A stretch of DNA of 64,000 nt. It comes from Nitrosospira sp. Is2 (GTDB taxonomy: Bacteria; Pseudomonadota; Gammaproteobacteria; Burkholderiales; Nitrosomonadaceae). Shown here piece after piece: positions 9,336 to 18,323 of the stretch. The notes under the pieces were generated by a model, which did no database searches, was not told the origin of the DNA, and saw only the letters and a list, made by a program, of their open reading frames with translations. Where the stretch lies: assembly GCF_033095785.1 (NCBI RefSeq), contig NZ_CP137134.1:2666001-2730000 (forward strand), written 5' to 3'. Within the stretch, counting starts at the first letter, position 1; every line of letters starts with the position of its first letter. Made by a program: the position numbers and the translations under genes.

Positions 9336-9563
9336 ATGCGCCATTTACATGCGATCAAGTCCTCTATTCAAGACCGAAACGCACGACTGGTTGCACTTTC
9401 CGTTGCGCTGGTGGTGGGTTTATGCCTCAACGCGATCAATCAGGGCATTCCTCTGCTTTTGGGTGAGCCGATGACATTTGGGCGCTGGGTTTCAGCTATT
9501 ATTACCCCCATCGTTCCCTTCTTCGTCAGTTGTCACGGGCAGGGAATGAGGAGAAACGGATAA
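9336..9563 (+). CDS. Small membrane protein, NrtS-like (nitrate/nitrite transporter family)
   Basis: This 75-residue protein has two hydrophobic segments (about 20-38 and 52-68). The block LNAINQGIPLLLGEP between them and a second helix ending IVPFFVS resemble the short NrtS family, reported as a nitrate/nitrite transporter in cyanobacteria and found in many proteobacteria. ATG 9336 has a strong ribosome-binding site (GGGAGAAGG, six bases). The frame reaches 9303 upstream without one. It stands alone. In a nitrite-producing organism, a nitrite carrier would fit, but this is inference; the sequence match is from memory of a short family motif. Confidence 0.6.
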   Translation: MRHLHAIKSSIQDRNARLVALSVALVVGLCLNAINQGIPLLLGEPMTFGRWVSAIITPIVPFFVSCHGQGMRRNG

Positions 9564-9617
9564 GCTTGGGGCGGATTTAGCTGAGTGCAGGGAAGCTAAG
9601 CCGATCCGGGCTTGCAG

Positions 9618-10118
9618 CTATTCATAACGCAAGAACTCTTCCGCGAGCGAGTCCCCGCCGTGGCGCATGATCAGCCCTTCAAGCTCCGCCAGCAAGGCGT
9701 CATCTTCATCATCCTCCAGCACACCATCGCCGATCAGCCTTGCAGGCAGACCCGAAATAATTGCCTCTTTTACCGTTTCAAGGGTTGGCGGATATTCCCG
9801 ATTCTCGTCATTCACCACAGCCTCGATTACCCGCGAGAGCGGCTCACTGGCGTTACTGCGGGCAAAGTCCATCGCGAGTGCTGTTTCTCCAAATTCTTCA
9901 ATCAGCGCATCCAGTTCATCCAGAAGCGATGCGTCGATATCAAAATGGTGTAAGTGCTCGGTCTCGCTCAAGGATGGCGGTACCAGGCCCGCGACAAAGG
10001 AGCGAACTGAGCCCAGCGTGGGGGGTTCATCCGCGTCCGGATCATTGACGCGGCTTTCGATAAGCGCGGAAAGGTTGGGGCTGATGCGGGTGGAAATATC
10101 GATTGGATTTCGAATCAT
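9618..10118 (-). CDS. Acidic hypothetical protein with two repeated halves
   Basis: I do not recognise this 166-residue protein. It is strongly acidic and built from two similar halves. Residues about 22-87 (SRVNDPDADEPPTLGSV... to LDELDALIEEFGETALAMDFAR) align with about 94-163 (EAVVNDENREYPPTLETV... to LLAELEGLIMRHGGDSLAEEFLR). Shared features are ND, PPTL, a G-L-P step, an acidic linker and a final helix L-x-EL-x-x-LI-x-x-x-G. No signal peptide or membrane segment is seen. The start at 10118 has AAGGGA seven bases upstream. The repeat shows an internal duplication of a helical domain of about 70 residues. No function can be given. Confidence 0.65.
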   Translation of the reverse strand: MIRNPIDISTRISPNLSALIESRVNDPDADEPPTLGSVRSFVAGLVPPSLSETEHLHHFDIDASLLDELDALIEEFGETALAMDFARSNASEPLSRVIEAVVNDENREYPPTLETVKEAIISGLPARLIGDGVLEDDEDDALLAELEGLIMRHGGDSLAEEFLRYE

Positions 10119-10345
10119 GGCAATGTCCCTTTGGAAGCTTTGGAGCGCCGTCCTTGTTTCAAGCCGCGACTGGAATGCACGGCGACTTATGGGGATTATT
10201 CAATTTTTAGTCGAGGTCGCGTCCAGAGAAAGTGAATATCTCGATTTGCGGAGTTCGGGTGAATCAGATGTGCAGGTCGACCAGCTTGAGTTCGTCCTGT
10301 ATTACGAAAGACTCAAAAATAGGTGATTTCAAATACGGGTTTCGA

Positions 10346-10984
10346 TCAATGGCCGTCGCCGGAAGCAGACAGGGCGGCGATAACTTCCTCGTCCGAAACT
10401 TGCGGAAAATCCATGTAGAACTGCGCCACCGCGCCGAAGTTCATCGGCGCTGAAAGGCATACTACCCGGTCCGCTTTCGCGCTTACTTTTTCGATCGTAT
10501 CGGGAGGCGCCACGGGTACCGCGCAAATCAGTTCCTTGGGCTGTTTCGCCTCAAGCGCATGCAATGCAGCAATCATGGTAGCACCGGTGGCAAGTCCATC
10601 GTCTATTACGATTACTACCCGTCCGGCAGGATCGATTGGTGCTCGCACAGGGGTATATTGGGCTCTGCGCTGTCGTATCGCCTCAAGTTGCGTGGCAACT
10701 TCCTGCCTGATGTATTCATCGCTCGCGCCAACTTGGGAAGCATAGTCTGCGAGGTACACCCAGCCGCTTTCATCGACGGAACCGATGGCGAATTCGGGAT
10801 TACCGGGGGCGCGCAACTTGCGCACCAGCACTACATCCATTTCTCCGCTCAGCTCGGCCGCAATGATCTTTGCCATCGGCACGGCGCCCCGCGGAATAGC
10901 CAGCACCAGCGGGTGCTTCCCGCGGTATTCGGAAAGAGCCGCGGCAAGTTGTTTTGCCGCCGTGACCCGGTTGGAAAAAATCAT
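10346..10984 (-). CDS. Phosphoribosyltransferase family protein
   Basis: This 212-residue type I phosphoribosyltransferase fold carries the PRPP-binding motif VIVIDDGLATGATM near residues 122-135, plus LAIPRGAVPMA and VLVRKLRAPGNPEFAIGS near the N-terminus. The KLRAPGNPEFAIG block typifies the ComF-distant 'predicted phosphoribosyltransferase' group, sometimes fused to hydrolases, rather than a known purine or pyrimidine enzyme. ATG 10984 has GGAG upstream; the frame extends to 11041 without one. The gene is unlinked to nucleotide genes. Substrate base unknown. Confidence 0.8.
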   Translation of the reverse strand: MIFSNRVTAAKQLAAALSEYRGKHPLVLAIPRGAVPMAKIIAAELSGEMDVVLVRKLRAPGNPEFAIGSVDESGWVYLADYASQVGASDEYIRQEVATQLEAIRQRRAQYTPVRAPIDPAGRVVIVIDDGLATGATMIAALHALEAKQPKELICAVPVAPPDTIEKVSAKADRVVCLSAPMNFGAVAQFYMDFPQVSDEEVIAALSASGDGH

Positions 10985-11172
10985 GACTAACTCCGTTGTG
11001 ACCGTGGTTATGCGGAATTCATCGTATTTGCCAGTTGACATGAAACCGGTACTCGCTTGAAGTATAGGCGGTCAGGCTGTTTTTTCAATTTTATTGCCTA
11101 TCGGAATGCTGCTGCGCTGGCGTAGGACAGCGCAGGGCGCCCAGACCCACGGTACTGCTGCCTTTAGCGAAC

Positions 11173-12897
11173 CTACACCGTGCGATTAATGAGCGCACGG
11201 AGTTCGCTTAACGGGCGGGCGTTGAGCACGTTTTGTTTTTCCAGCCAGCCGCGACGCGCTTGTCCGAGACCAAAGCGGAGATTTTCGAATTCAAATGTGC
11301 TGTGCGCGTCCGAGTCGATGCTGACCAGGACTCCCTCTTCCTTTGCCATCTGGCAATAAATGTCGAGCAGGTCGAGGCGGTCGGGGTGCGCGTTAAGTTC
11401 AAGGAAACAACCGCGTCGTCCGGCTTCGCGAATAATCCGCGGCATGTCAATATCATAGGGCGGACGCTGATGGATGATTCGACCGGAAGGATGGGCAAGC
11501 ATGGTAAAGTGCGGGTGCGACATTGCGCGCAGGACGCGTTCGGTTTGCCTTGCTCGCGACAGTTCGAATTTGCTATGTATCGCGCCGAGCACCAGATCCA
11601 GTTTGGCCAGGACGCGGTCCGGCAAGTCCAGACTCCCGTCTTCCAGGATATCCACCTCGATCCCCTTGAGCAAAGTTATGCCTTCCAGGTTTTCGTTAAG
11701 TGCATCGATTTCGTCGCATTGTCGCGCCAGGCGCAGAGGATCAAGACCCCTTGCGACAGTAAGGTGGCGTGAATGATCGGTGATCGCAAGATATTGCAGA
11801 CCATGCGACCGGCCCGCGATTGCCATCTCAAGCAAGGTATTGTGACCATCGGTAGCACTGGTGTGAACGTGCAAATCACCTTGCAGATCGCTGAGTTCCA
11901 GCAAATGCGGGAGCCGGCCGGAACGGGCTGCCGGGATTTCGCCGCGGTTTTCGCGAAGTTCCGGCGGAATGTAGGACAAGTCCACGGCACGATAAACGGA
12001 TTCCTCGGTTTCTCCGGCAATGCGCGTTTTCCCCCGATACACGCCGTATTCATTGATCTTCAATCCGCGCTTCTGGGCAATTTGCCGGACCGCGATATTA
12101 TGTGACTTGGAGCCCGTGAAGTAGTGTAGCGCGGCGCCATAGCTTTCTTCCGGTACGACCCGCAGATCGACCTGCAAACCGCATTTGAGGAGGACGCTGG
12201 CACGCGTCGGACCTACCATGAGTATTTCGGCAACCTCATCATAGGCCGTAAAATGCTGCATCACATTGCTACCGGGTGCAGCGATGACGATGATATCGAG
12301 GTCGCCCACGGTTTCGCGCATGCGCCTGAAACTCCCCGCGACCGTCACCTGTTTTATGCCAGGCACGGCCGCAAGATAAGACCGTAATGCTTCCGCATAT
12401 TGTGCCGCCACCGCCAGCTTGAAGCGACGGATCGGGTCAGTATGAAGTTCAACGGCCTGGAGAATATTGAGTTCGGTCTTTTCGCCGAACCCGGCCAAGG
12501 TGTGGATGCGGCCCTGGCGCGCAGCGGAGTAGAGCTGTTCGACGGTTTGCACATCCAGATCGTGATAGAGGTGCCTCACCCGTTTGGGACCAAGCCCTGG
12601 AACCCTTAACAGTTCAGTTACGGCCGGCGGAAGCTCAGTGCGCAGACGGTCCAGTAAAGCGCAATGGTCGGTGGAAATAATTTCCTTTATTTTTTCGGAA
12701 AGATCGTGACCTATACCGGGGAACCTTGTCAGATCCTCGTCCTTTTCAACCATTGCGTATGCTTCGGTGGAAAGCTCGCCAATAGTCCGCGCCGCGTTAC
12801 GGTAAGCGCGGATGCGAAACGGATTTGCTCCCTCTATTTCGAGTAGATCGGCAATCTCTTCAAAGATCGCGGCAATATCGGCATTATGGCTGGGCAT
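11173..12897 (-). CDS. polX: DNA polymerase/3'-5' exonuclease PolX
   Basis: This 574-residue protein has the standard two-part PolX form. The N-terminal family X polymerase (about 1-320) has helix-hairpin-helix segments (FPGIGHDLSEKIKEI, VPGLGPKRVRHLY), the nucleotidyltransferase glycine-serine AGSFRR and catalytic aspartates in GDLDIIV. The C-terminal PHP domain (about 335-574) has HVHTSATDGHN, ITDHSRH and SIDSDAHS, the metal ligands of a 3'-5' exonuclease. It is expected to fill short gaps in base excision repair and trim 3' ends. The length is normal. It is a single gene in its own transcription unit. Confidence 0.93.
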   Translation of the reverse strand: MPSHNADIAAIFEEIADLLEIEGANPFRIRAYRNAARTIGELSTEAYAMVEKDEDLTRFPGIGHDLSEKIKEIISTDHCALLDRLRTELPPAVTELLRVPGLGPKRVRHLYHDLDVQTVEQLYSAARQGRIHTLAGFGEKTELNILQAVELHTDPIRRFKLAVAAQYAEALRSYLAAVPGIKQVTVAGSFRRMRETVGDLDIIVIAAPGSNVMQHFTAYDEVAEILMVGPTRASVLLKCGLQVDLRVVPEESYGAALHYFTGSKSHNIAVRQIAQKRGLKINEYGVYRGKTRIAGETEESVYRAVDLSYIPPELRENRGEIPAARSGRLPHLLELSDLQGDLHVHTSATDGHNTLLEMAIAGRSHGLQYLAITDHSRHLTVARGLDPLRLARQCDEIDALNENLEGITLLKGIEVDILEDGSLDLPDRVLAKLDLVLGAIHSKFELSRARQTERVLRAMSHPHFTMLAHPSGRIIHQRPPYDIDMPRIIREAGRRGCFLELNAHPDRLDLLDIYCQMAKEEGVLVSIDSDAHSTFEFENLRFGLGQARRGWLEKQNVLNARPLSELRALINRTV

Positions 12898-13109
12898 GCA
12901 GCTCGTCCACGTTCGATCTTTTTAACGCGGCGGGAATAAGTACGCAGCGGCGGTTTTGACTTTACCGCTCCCAGTTTAGTCTATCCTGTTAATCATGGAG
13001 GCTATCGTAAATCCGAAACGCGTGATCGCTGGCGGAACAATCCATCGCGGCAACTTTTCTCTGTGCACCTATAATAAATAACTGTACGGAAACATGCATG
13101 GGAGTGAGG

Positions 13110-13559
13110 ATGAATCCACCAGTACCGCATGCTGATGGCCTCGGGCCGGGTCAAACTCGAGGGTATTTCGAGCACGACGCCGATATGGGTATTATGGGTT
13201 GGGGCACTACTGTTGAGCAGGCGTTCGAGGCAGCGGCGCAGGCGGTGTTTAGCATCGTAACCGACCTGGACTCAGTGCGCGCGTCGACTGCGGTCGCGAT
13301 TGAATTCGAAGAAGCCGATCCCGAGTTTGCCCTGGTCACATGGTTAAATCTGTTGTTGGGGAAGGCCCGAGAGCTTGGCATGGTGTTTTGCCGTTTCCGA
13401 GTGCAGCATCAGGGCAATCATTGGCATACGGAAGCGTCGGGCGAGAAGTGGCGTCCGGCCCTGGAGCGCGGTGTCGAAGTAAAAGGCGCTACGCTGACCA
13501 TGCTGTCAGTCAAAAAAACCGGCGCAACGTGGGAAGCGCGGTGCGTGGTCGATGTATGA
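13110..13559 (+). CDS. Archease, RtcB activator
   Basis: This 149-residue protein matches archease: GYFEHDADMGIMGWGTTVEQAFEAAA at the start (the HTADxGI-like metal-binding block), the FALVTWLNLLLG core and VKGATLTMLSVKK near the end. Archease speeds guanylylation and turnover of RtcB by delivering metal and GTP. ATG 13110 is preferred because GGGAG is five bases upstream; ATG 13098 in the same frame has no such site. It lies 64 bases before rtcB in the same direction, which supports joint function. Confidence 0.88.
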   Translation: MNPPVPHADGLGPGQTRGYFEHDADMGIMGWGTTVEQAFEAAAQAVFSIVTDLDSVRASTAVAIEFEEADPEFALVTWLNLLLGKARELGMVFCRFRVQHQGNHWHTEASGEKWRPALERGVEVKGATLTMLSVKKTGATWEARCVVDV

Positions 13560-13623
13560 GACGTGCAGCGCAATTATGTCGCTGGTACATACCGTCAACT
13601 GAACAATAACGCGGGCGAACGTC

Positions 13624-15051
13624 ATGAATCTACAGCAGCTACAGCAACTGCAGCCCTATCTCTGGAGTCTGCCCCGGGTACCAGGCGAGAAGCGGGCAGA
13701 CGTTTTGCTCTACGGAAGCGCTCCATTGCTGGTGAGCATGGACGACAAGGTGCTGGAGCAGATTGCCGATGTCGCTGCCCTGCCTGGGCTGGTTGGCGCC
13801 GCCATGACCATGCCCGATGCCCATTGGGGCTATGGGTTTCCCATCGGCGGCGTTGCCGCGTTCGATGCGGAACGCGGTGGAGTGATTTCCGCCGGGGGAG
13901 TTGGGTTCGATATTTCCTGCGGGATACGCTGCCTGCGCAGTAATCTTGACATAAACGATGCTGCGCCCGAGTTCGCCCGCCTCGCAAATGCGCTATTTCA
14001 CGCGATTCCAGCTGGGGTTGGCGAAGAGGGGGAGATCAAGCTGACCCCAGCGCAGCTCGATGAAGTGATGCAAGACGGCGCGCAATGGGCAGTCAAGCAC
14101 GGTTACGGCAATACCACAGATCTGGATTACATAGAAGAACGTGGTCGCGTCAATGGCGCGGTTACCGATCATGTTTCGGAACTCGCTAAAAAGCGGCAGC
14201 GTGGCGAGATGGGCACACTTGGCTCAGGTAACCATTATCTCGAAGTGCAAGCGGTGGAACATATTTACGATGCTACTGCCGCGCAGGCTTTCGGTCTTTC
14301 CGAAGGACAAATTGTCATTTCAATACACTGCGGTTCACGTGGCCTCGGGCACCAGATCGGAACTGAGTATATGGTCCTGCTGGCCAAAGCGGCCAACCGG
14401 TTCGGCATCCGTTTACCCAACCGCGAGCTGGCCTGCGCACCGATCAAATCCCCGGAAGGCCAGCAATATACCGGTGCGATGAACGCTGCGATCAACTGTG
14501 CGCTCGCCAACCGGCAAATTCTTACTCACCTGGCTCGCACCACCTTTATACAAGTGTATCCCCATGCCGAACTTGAAACCCTGTTCGATGTTTCGCACAA
14601 TACCTGCAAGATCGAAACGCATGAGATTGACGGCGAACTCAGGGCTCTTCACGTGCACCGCAAAGGCGCGACGCGTGCGTTCGGTCCGTGGCACGAGATG
14701 TTGCCGGAGCGTTATCGCGCCGTGGGTCAACCGGTCGTCATCGGCGGCAGCATGGGCACGGGCTCGTACATCCTGGCCGGCGCCAGCGGAAACCCGGCGT
14801 TTGCCTCGGCCAGTCATGGCGCCGGCCGGGCCATGAGCCGACATCAAGCGTTGGCACGGTGGAAAGGCCGTGCGTTGATCGATGAACTGGCGCGACAGGG
14901 CATACTGATACGGACCCGATCCATGCGGGGCGTAGCGGAAGAGGCCCCCGGCGCATATAAGGATGTTGACCTTGTCGCCGAGGCGACGGAACAGGCCGGG
15001 CTGGCGCGGCGAGTTGCTTTCCTTCGTCCAAAAGTTTGCGTCAAGGGATGA
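13624..15051 (+). CDS. rtcB: RNA-splicing ligase RtcB
   Basis: This 475-residue protein has the RtcB signature. GGVGFDISCGIRCL holds the metal-binding cysteine near residue 99, GSGNHYLEVQ and VSIHCGSRGLGHQIG hold further metal ligands, and the guanylylated histidine lies in SHGAGRAMSR near 399. RtcB joins RNA ends with 2',3'-cyclic phosphate or 3'-phosphate to 5'-OH, repairing or splicing cleaved tRNA, rRNA or mRNA. It is preceded by archease and followed seven bases later by a universal stress protein, so this is a stress-repair operon. No RtcR regulator or sigma54 site was seen, unlike the E. coli rtc operon. Confidence 0.94.
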   Translation: MNLQQLQQLQPYLWSLPRVPGEKRADVLLYGSAPLLVSMDDKVLEQIADVAALPGLVGAAMTMPDAHWGYGFPIGGVAAFDAERGGVISAGGVGFDISCGIRCLRSNLDINDAAPEFARLANALFHAIPAGVGEEGEIKLTPAQLDEVMQDGAQWAVKHGYGNTTDLDYIEERGRVNGAVTDHVSELAKKRQRGEMGTLGSGNHYLEVQAVEHIYDATAAQAFGLSEGQIVISIHCGSRGLGHQIGTEYMVLLAKAANRFGIRLPNRELACAPIKSPEGQQYTGAMNAAINCALANRQILTHLARTTFIQVYPHAELETLFDVSHNTCKIETHEIDGELRALHVHRKGATRAFGPWHEMLPERYRAVGQPVVIGGSMGTGSYILAGASGNPAFASASHGAGRAMSRHQALARWKGRALIDELARQGILIRTRSMRGVAEEAPGAYKDVDLVAEATEQAGLARRVAFLRPKVCVKG

Positions 15052-15058
15052 TTTCAAA

Positions 15059-15511
15059 ATGGCCATGTATCAGCGTATCCTGGTGCCCATTGACGGGAGT
15101 CCAACTTCCCAACGGGCGTTTGAGGAAGCGCTTGGCCTCGCCGGGCAAGCGGGGCAGGGCACGCAACTGGAATTGTTGCATGTTGTCGAGATAATCCTTT
15201 TTCCCGACAGTGAAATTTATTTCAACTATGCTGAGCTTCAGAAAATCATGAGAAGCAGCGGCGAAAAAATACTGGCGGAGGCCGAAAAAATGGTCCGGCA
15301 GGCGGGTGTCGCAGTGCAGAAAAGATTGCTCCAGGCTGATGGAGAACGCATTGCCAACGTAATCGTCGAAGAAGCCCGGCGTTGGCCCGCCGACTTGATC
15401 GTCATAGGCACCCACGGCCGTTCCGGTTTCAGCCGTATTCTCTTTGGGAGTGTGGCCGAAGGCGTTGTGCATACCGCTGATGTCCCCGTGTTATTGATCC
15501 GCGGGGCATAA
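15059..15511 (+). CDS. Universal stress protein (UspA family)
   Basis: This 150-residue single-domain Usp begins RILVPIDGSPTSQRAFEEAL and has the ATP-binding signature GTHGRSGFSRILFGSVAEGV followed by VPVLLIRG. The ATP-type motif (G-x2-G-x9-G-S) is complete, so nucleotide binding is likely. ATG 15059 begins seven bases after the rtcB stop, with AAGGGA overlapping the end of rtcB as ribosome-binding site; ATG 15065 is also possible. Co-transcription with rtcB ties it to RNA-damage or general stress. Confidence 0.9.
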   Translation: MAMYQRILVPIDGSPTSQRAFEEALGLAGQAGQGTQLELLHVVEIILFPDSEIYFNYAELQKIMRSSGEKILAEAEKMVRQAGVAVQKRLLQADGERIANVIVEEARRWPADLIVIGTHGRSGFSRILFGSVAEGVVHTADVPVLLIRGA

Positions 15512-15605
15512 TCCGCGTCAAATCGAAATTTGTGCTCACATCGTGAAAGTCCTGTCCTGTTTTTTCAAGATAGGCCTTGCAACGTAAACATCGGAGGATA
15601 TCGTC

Positions 15606-16169
15606 ATGAAATTGCCACTGCAGATCACCACGAGGGACGTTCCCCATTCTGAAGCGCTGGAGGCTCACATTCGCCAGAAAGTGGAAAAGCTCGACACCTT
15701 CTACCCCAAAGTCATGGGCTGCCGAGTGGTGGTCGACGTTCCGCACAAGCATAAACATCAAGGGCGCACCTTTAACGTGCGTCTCGATATTACAGTGCCT
15801 GGCAAGGAACTGGTGGTGAATCAAGCGCATGAGGATGTATATGTCGCGGTCCGCGACGCCTTTGATGCGGCCAAGCGCCAGCTGGAGGATTATGGCCGGC
15901 GGCAGCGCGGCGATATCAAGGCGCACACACCGGTCTTGCATGGGAAGATAGTGCGTCTCATAACCGAGGAAGGCTACGGATTTATTGAGACTCCAGAAGG
16001 AGAGGAACTCTATTTTCACCGCGATAACCTGGCTGAAAATAACTTCGAGAAATTGGAGGAGGGCAGCGAAGTCAAGTTTCTTGAAGATATTGGTGGCGAG
16101 GGTCCTCAGGCGAAGCGTGTAAGCGCTGGCAAGCGCCACATCGCGGAGGGCGAAGCAGAACAGGAGTGA
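15606..16169 (+). CDS. Ribosome hibernation factor (HPF/RaiA) fused to cold-shock domain
   Basis: This 187-residue protein has an HPF/YfiA domain at about 1-105 (LQITTRDVPHSEALEAHIRQ, EDVYVAVRDAFDAAKRQLEDY). A cold-shock domain follows at about 110-175 with both RNA-binding motifs (EEGYGFIETPEG and ELYFHRDNL). The first half binds the 30S subunit and idles ribosomes; the second probably binds RNA. This fusion occurs in many proteobacteria. A strong ribosome-binding site (GGAGG) precedes ATG 15606. It lies 94 bases after the stress protein, so it may share the rtcB operon or have its own promoter. Confidence 0.9.
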   Translation: MKLPLQITTRDVPHSEALEAHIRQKVEKLDTFYPKVMGCRVVVDVPHKHKHQGRTFNVRLDITVPGKELVVNQAHEDVYVAVRDAFDAAKRQLEDYGRRQRGDIKAHTPVLHGKIVRLITEEGYGFIETPEGEELYFHRDNLAENNFEKLEEGSEVKFLEDIGGEGPQAKRVSAGKRHIAEGEAEQE

Positions 16170-16335
16170 TGAGTCCTGGCCGTTGCGCTCTTCGCCTCGA
16201 GGCCTTCCCGCTTTTTCTCTGCTCCATAGTGCCCAGTCTGATGGCACTTATGCTGACGCTGGTCACGCGATTCTCACGGGTGCCGGCGTCGACACCGAAG
16301 TTTCGGTCGACAGCACAAGCAGAGAGTAAATTCCA

Positions 16336-16935
16336 ATGAGTGATGGTCGGCACGCGAAAATCGGTCTTCAGGCTGGCGATGCTTTGATTCTGGTGGACGT
16401 GCAAAATGACTTTCTTCCCGGCGGCAGTCTCGCTGTGCCCGCCGGTAACGAGGTCGTCCCGGTGCTAAATCGCTATCTCGCGCTATTCCATTCACATCGT
16501 TTGCCTGTTTTCGCCACCCGCGACTGGCATCCCCCTGATCACTGCTCCTTCCAGCGTCAGGGCGGTCCATGGCCGGCTCACTGCATCGCGGCGACCCGGG
16601 GCGCGGCCTTCCCCGCCAGCCTTCACCTTCCCGCTGATACTTTTGTCATATCCAAGGCGACCGCGCGGGAGAGGGATGCCTATTCGGGGTTTGATAACAC
16701 CCAGCTCGATTCCTTACTAAAGTCCGCCGGCACTGTGCGCGTATTCATAGGGGGCTTGGCGACGGAGTATTGCGTGCTCGATACCGTGAAGGATGCGCTG
16801 CGTTACCATTACGCGACATTTGTTCTCGAGGACGCGATCCGCGCCATTGACACCAGCCTGAACCACGGCGGCGCCAGGGAGCAGATGAAAACCCTGGGCG
16901 CGATTCCCATCCACCTTGAAATGCTTAACGCATGA
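16336..16935 (+). CDS. pncA: Nicotinamidase
   Basis: This 199-residue cysteine hydrolase has the isochorismatase-fold triad: Asp21 in LVDVQNDF, Lys in ISKAT (about 107) and Cys in ATEYCVLDT (about 146). The metal-binding RDWHPPDH and the WPAHC block identify a nicotinamidase rather than another isochorismatase-like enzyme. It turns nicotinamide into nicotinate and ammonia. It overlaps the nicotinate phosphoribosyltransferase gene by four bases (ATGA), and together they form a salvage route to NAD. Confidence 0.92.
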   Translation: MSDGRHAKIGLQAGDALILVDVQNDFLPGGSLAVPAGNEVVPVLNRYLALFHSHRLPVFATRDWHPPDHCSFQRQGGPWPAHCIAATRGAAFPASLHLPADTFVISKATARERDAYSGFDNTQLDSLLKSAGTVRVFIGGLATEYCVLDTVKDALRYHYATFVLEDAIRAIDTSLNHGGAREQMKTLGAIPIHLEMLNA

Positions 16936-18308
16936 ATCCCAGTTCCAGTCCGCTTCTGACCGACCATTATCAACTTATGATGATGCAGAGCTATCTGGAG
17001 CAGGGAATGGAAGAAACCGCAGTGTTTGAGCTTTTTGTACGTAAGCTTCCATCGTGCCGTAATTTCATGGTCGCAGCGGGTCTGGAGCAGGTCCTGGATT
17101 TTCTGGAGAATCTTACGTTCTCTCCGGACGAGTTGGCATGGCTGGCCATCCGTTTTCAACCTCATCTCATCGATTATCTTGAACGGTTCCATTTTAACGG
17201 GGACGTTCATGCCATGCCGGAAGGAACTCTTTTTTTTCCGGACGAGCCCATCCTGAGGATAACCGCACCGCTGCCACAAGCCCAGCTGGTCGAATCGCGG
17301 GTCATGAATCTGCTGCACTTCGAGACCATGATCGCAACAAAGGCCGCGCGCTCGGTGCTGGCGGCGCCTGGCAAGCTACTGGTGGATTTCGGCATGCGCC
17401 GCGCTCATGGCGCTGAGGCGGCTCTCCTCGCCGCACGGGCGAGCTACCTTGCCGGGTTTTCCGGCACTGCCACCGTGCTGGCGGGGATGCTGTATGGGAT
17501 TCCGTTATTTGGCACCAGCGCCCATTCCTACATACAGGCACACCCGGATGAAGCTACGGCGCTGGAGAACTTTGCCCGATCCTACCCGGACAACGCTGTT
17601 CTGCTGATCGATACGTACGACACCGAAGCGGCTGCAGCCAAGGTGGTGAGCTTGGCTCGCAAACTGAGCGCAGATGGGATAAGCATAAAGGGTGTGCGGC
17701 TGGATAGTGGCGATCTTGCCATGCATGCCCGGCATGTCCGACGGATACTCGACGAAGGCGGACTGGACGATGTCGCGATCTTCGCCAGCGGAAACCTGGA
17801 TGAATACCGTTTGAGTACGCTCGTGTCACCCGCTGGATCGCCAGCGGCGCCAATCGATGGTTTTGGCGTGGGAACGGCGCTGGATGTCTCTAGCGATGCG
17901 CCGTCGCTCGACTGCGCCTACAAGCTACAGGAATACGCCGGCAAGGCGCGCCGCAAGCGCTCGGAAGGAAAAGCAACCTGGCCAGGAAGAAAACAGGTTT
18001 ATCGCAATTACGATGTCTCCAGCGGCTATATCTCACACGATATCGTCACGCTGGAGGGAGAAGATCGTCACGGCGGAGAGCCGCTCATTGTCCCCGTAAT
18101 GCGGAGCGGAAAGCGTATTAACGGCAGTAGCACGCTTGACGAAATGCGTAAACGGGCGTTGGCTGGCTACGCCCGTTTGCCGCAGTCTTTGGCGGCGATC
18201 GATGCATCGTCGGCTTACCCGGTGGAGATTTCCGCACCGTTGCGCGCTCTGGCGAATCAGCTGGATGTGGATACGGGGGCGCAACCGTTTCAGGCACCAG
18301 CATCATAA
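16932..18308 (+). CDS. pncB: Nicotinate phosphoribosyltransferase
   Basis: This 458-residue enzyme starts LLTDHYQLMMMQSYLEQG, typical of the family, and has FGMRRAHGAEAAL, the phosphorylated-histidine block FGTSAHSYIQAHP (about residue 198) and the ribose-phosphate region KGVRLDSGDLAMHAR. It makes nicotinate mononucleotide from nicotinate and PRPP with ATP. It is translationally coupled to the nicotinamidase. The length fits the bacterial/eukaryotic long form. Confidence 0.93.
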   Translation: MNPSSSPLLTDHYQLMMMQSYLEQGMEETAVFELFVRKLPSCRNFMVAAGLEQVLDFLENLTFSPDELAWLAIRFQPHLIDYLERFHFNGDVHAMPEGTLFFPDEPILRITAPLPQAQLVESRVMNLLHFETMIATKAARSVLAAPGKLLVDFGMRRAHGAEAALLAARASYLAGFSGTATVLAGMLYGIPLFGTSAHSYIQAHPDEATALENFARSYPDNAVLLIDTYDTEAAAAKVVSLARKLSADGISIKGVRLDSGDLAMHARHVRRILDEGGLDDVAIFASGNLDEYRLSTLVSPAGSPAAPIDGFGVGTALDVSSDAPSLDCAYKLQEYAGKARRKRSEGKATWPGRKQVYRNYDVSSGYISHDIVTLEGEDRHGGEPLIVPVMRSGKRINGSSTLDEMRKRALAGYARLPQSLAAIDASSAYPVEISAPLRALANQLDVDTGAQPFQAPAS

Positions 18309-18323
18309 TGTCATTATCAAATC

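Noticed and set aside
15429..16247. 272-codon minus-strand frame opposite the HPF/cold-shock gene
   Set aside because: The plus-strand gene is well supported; the shadow has no domains.
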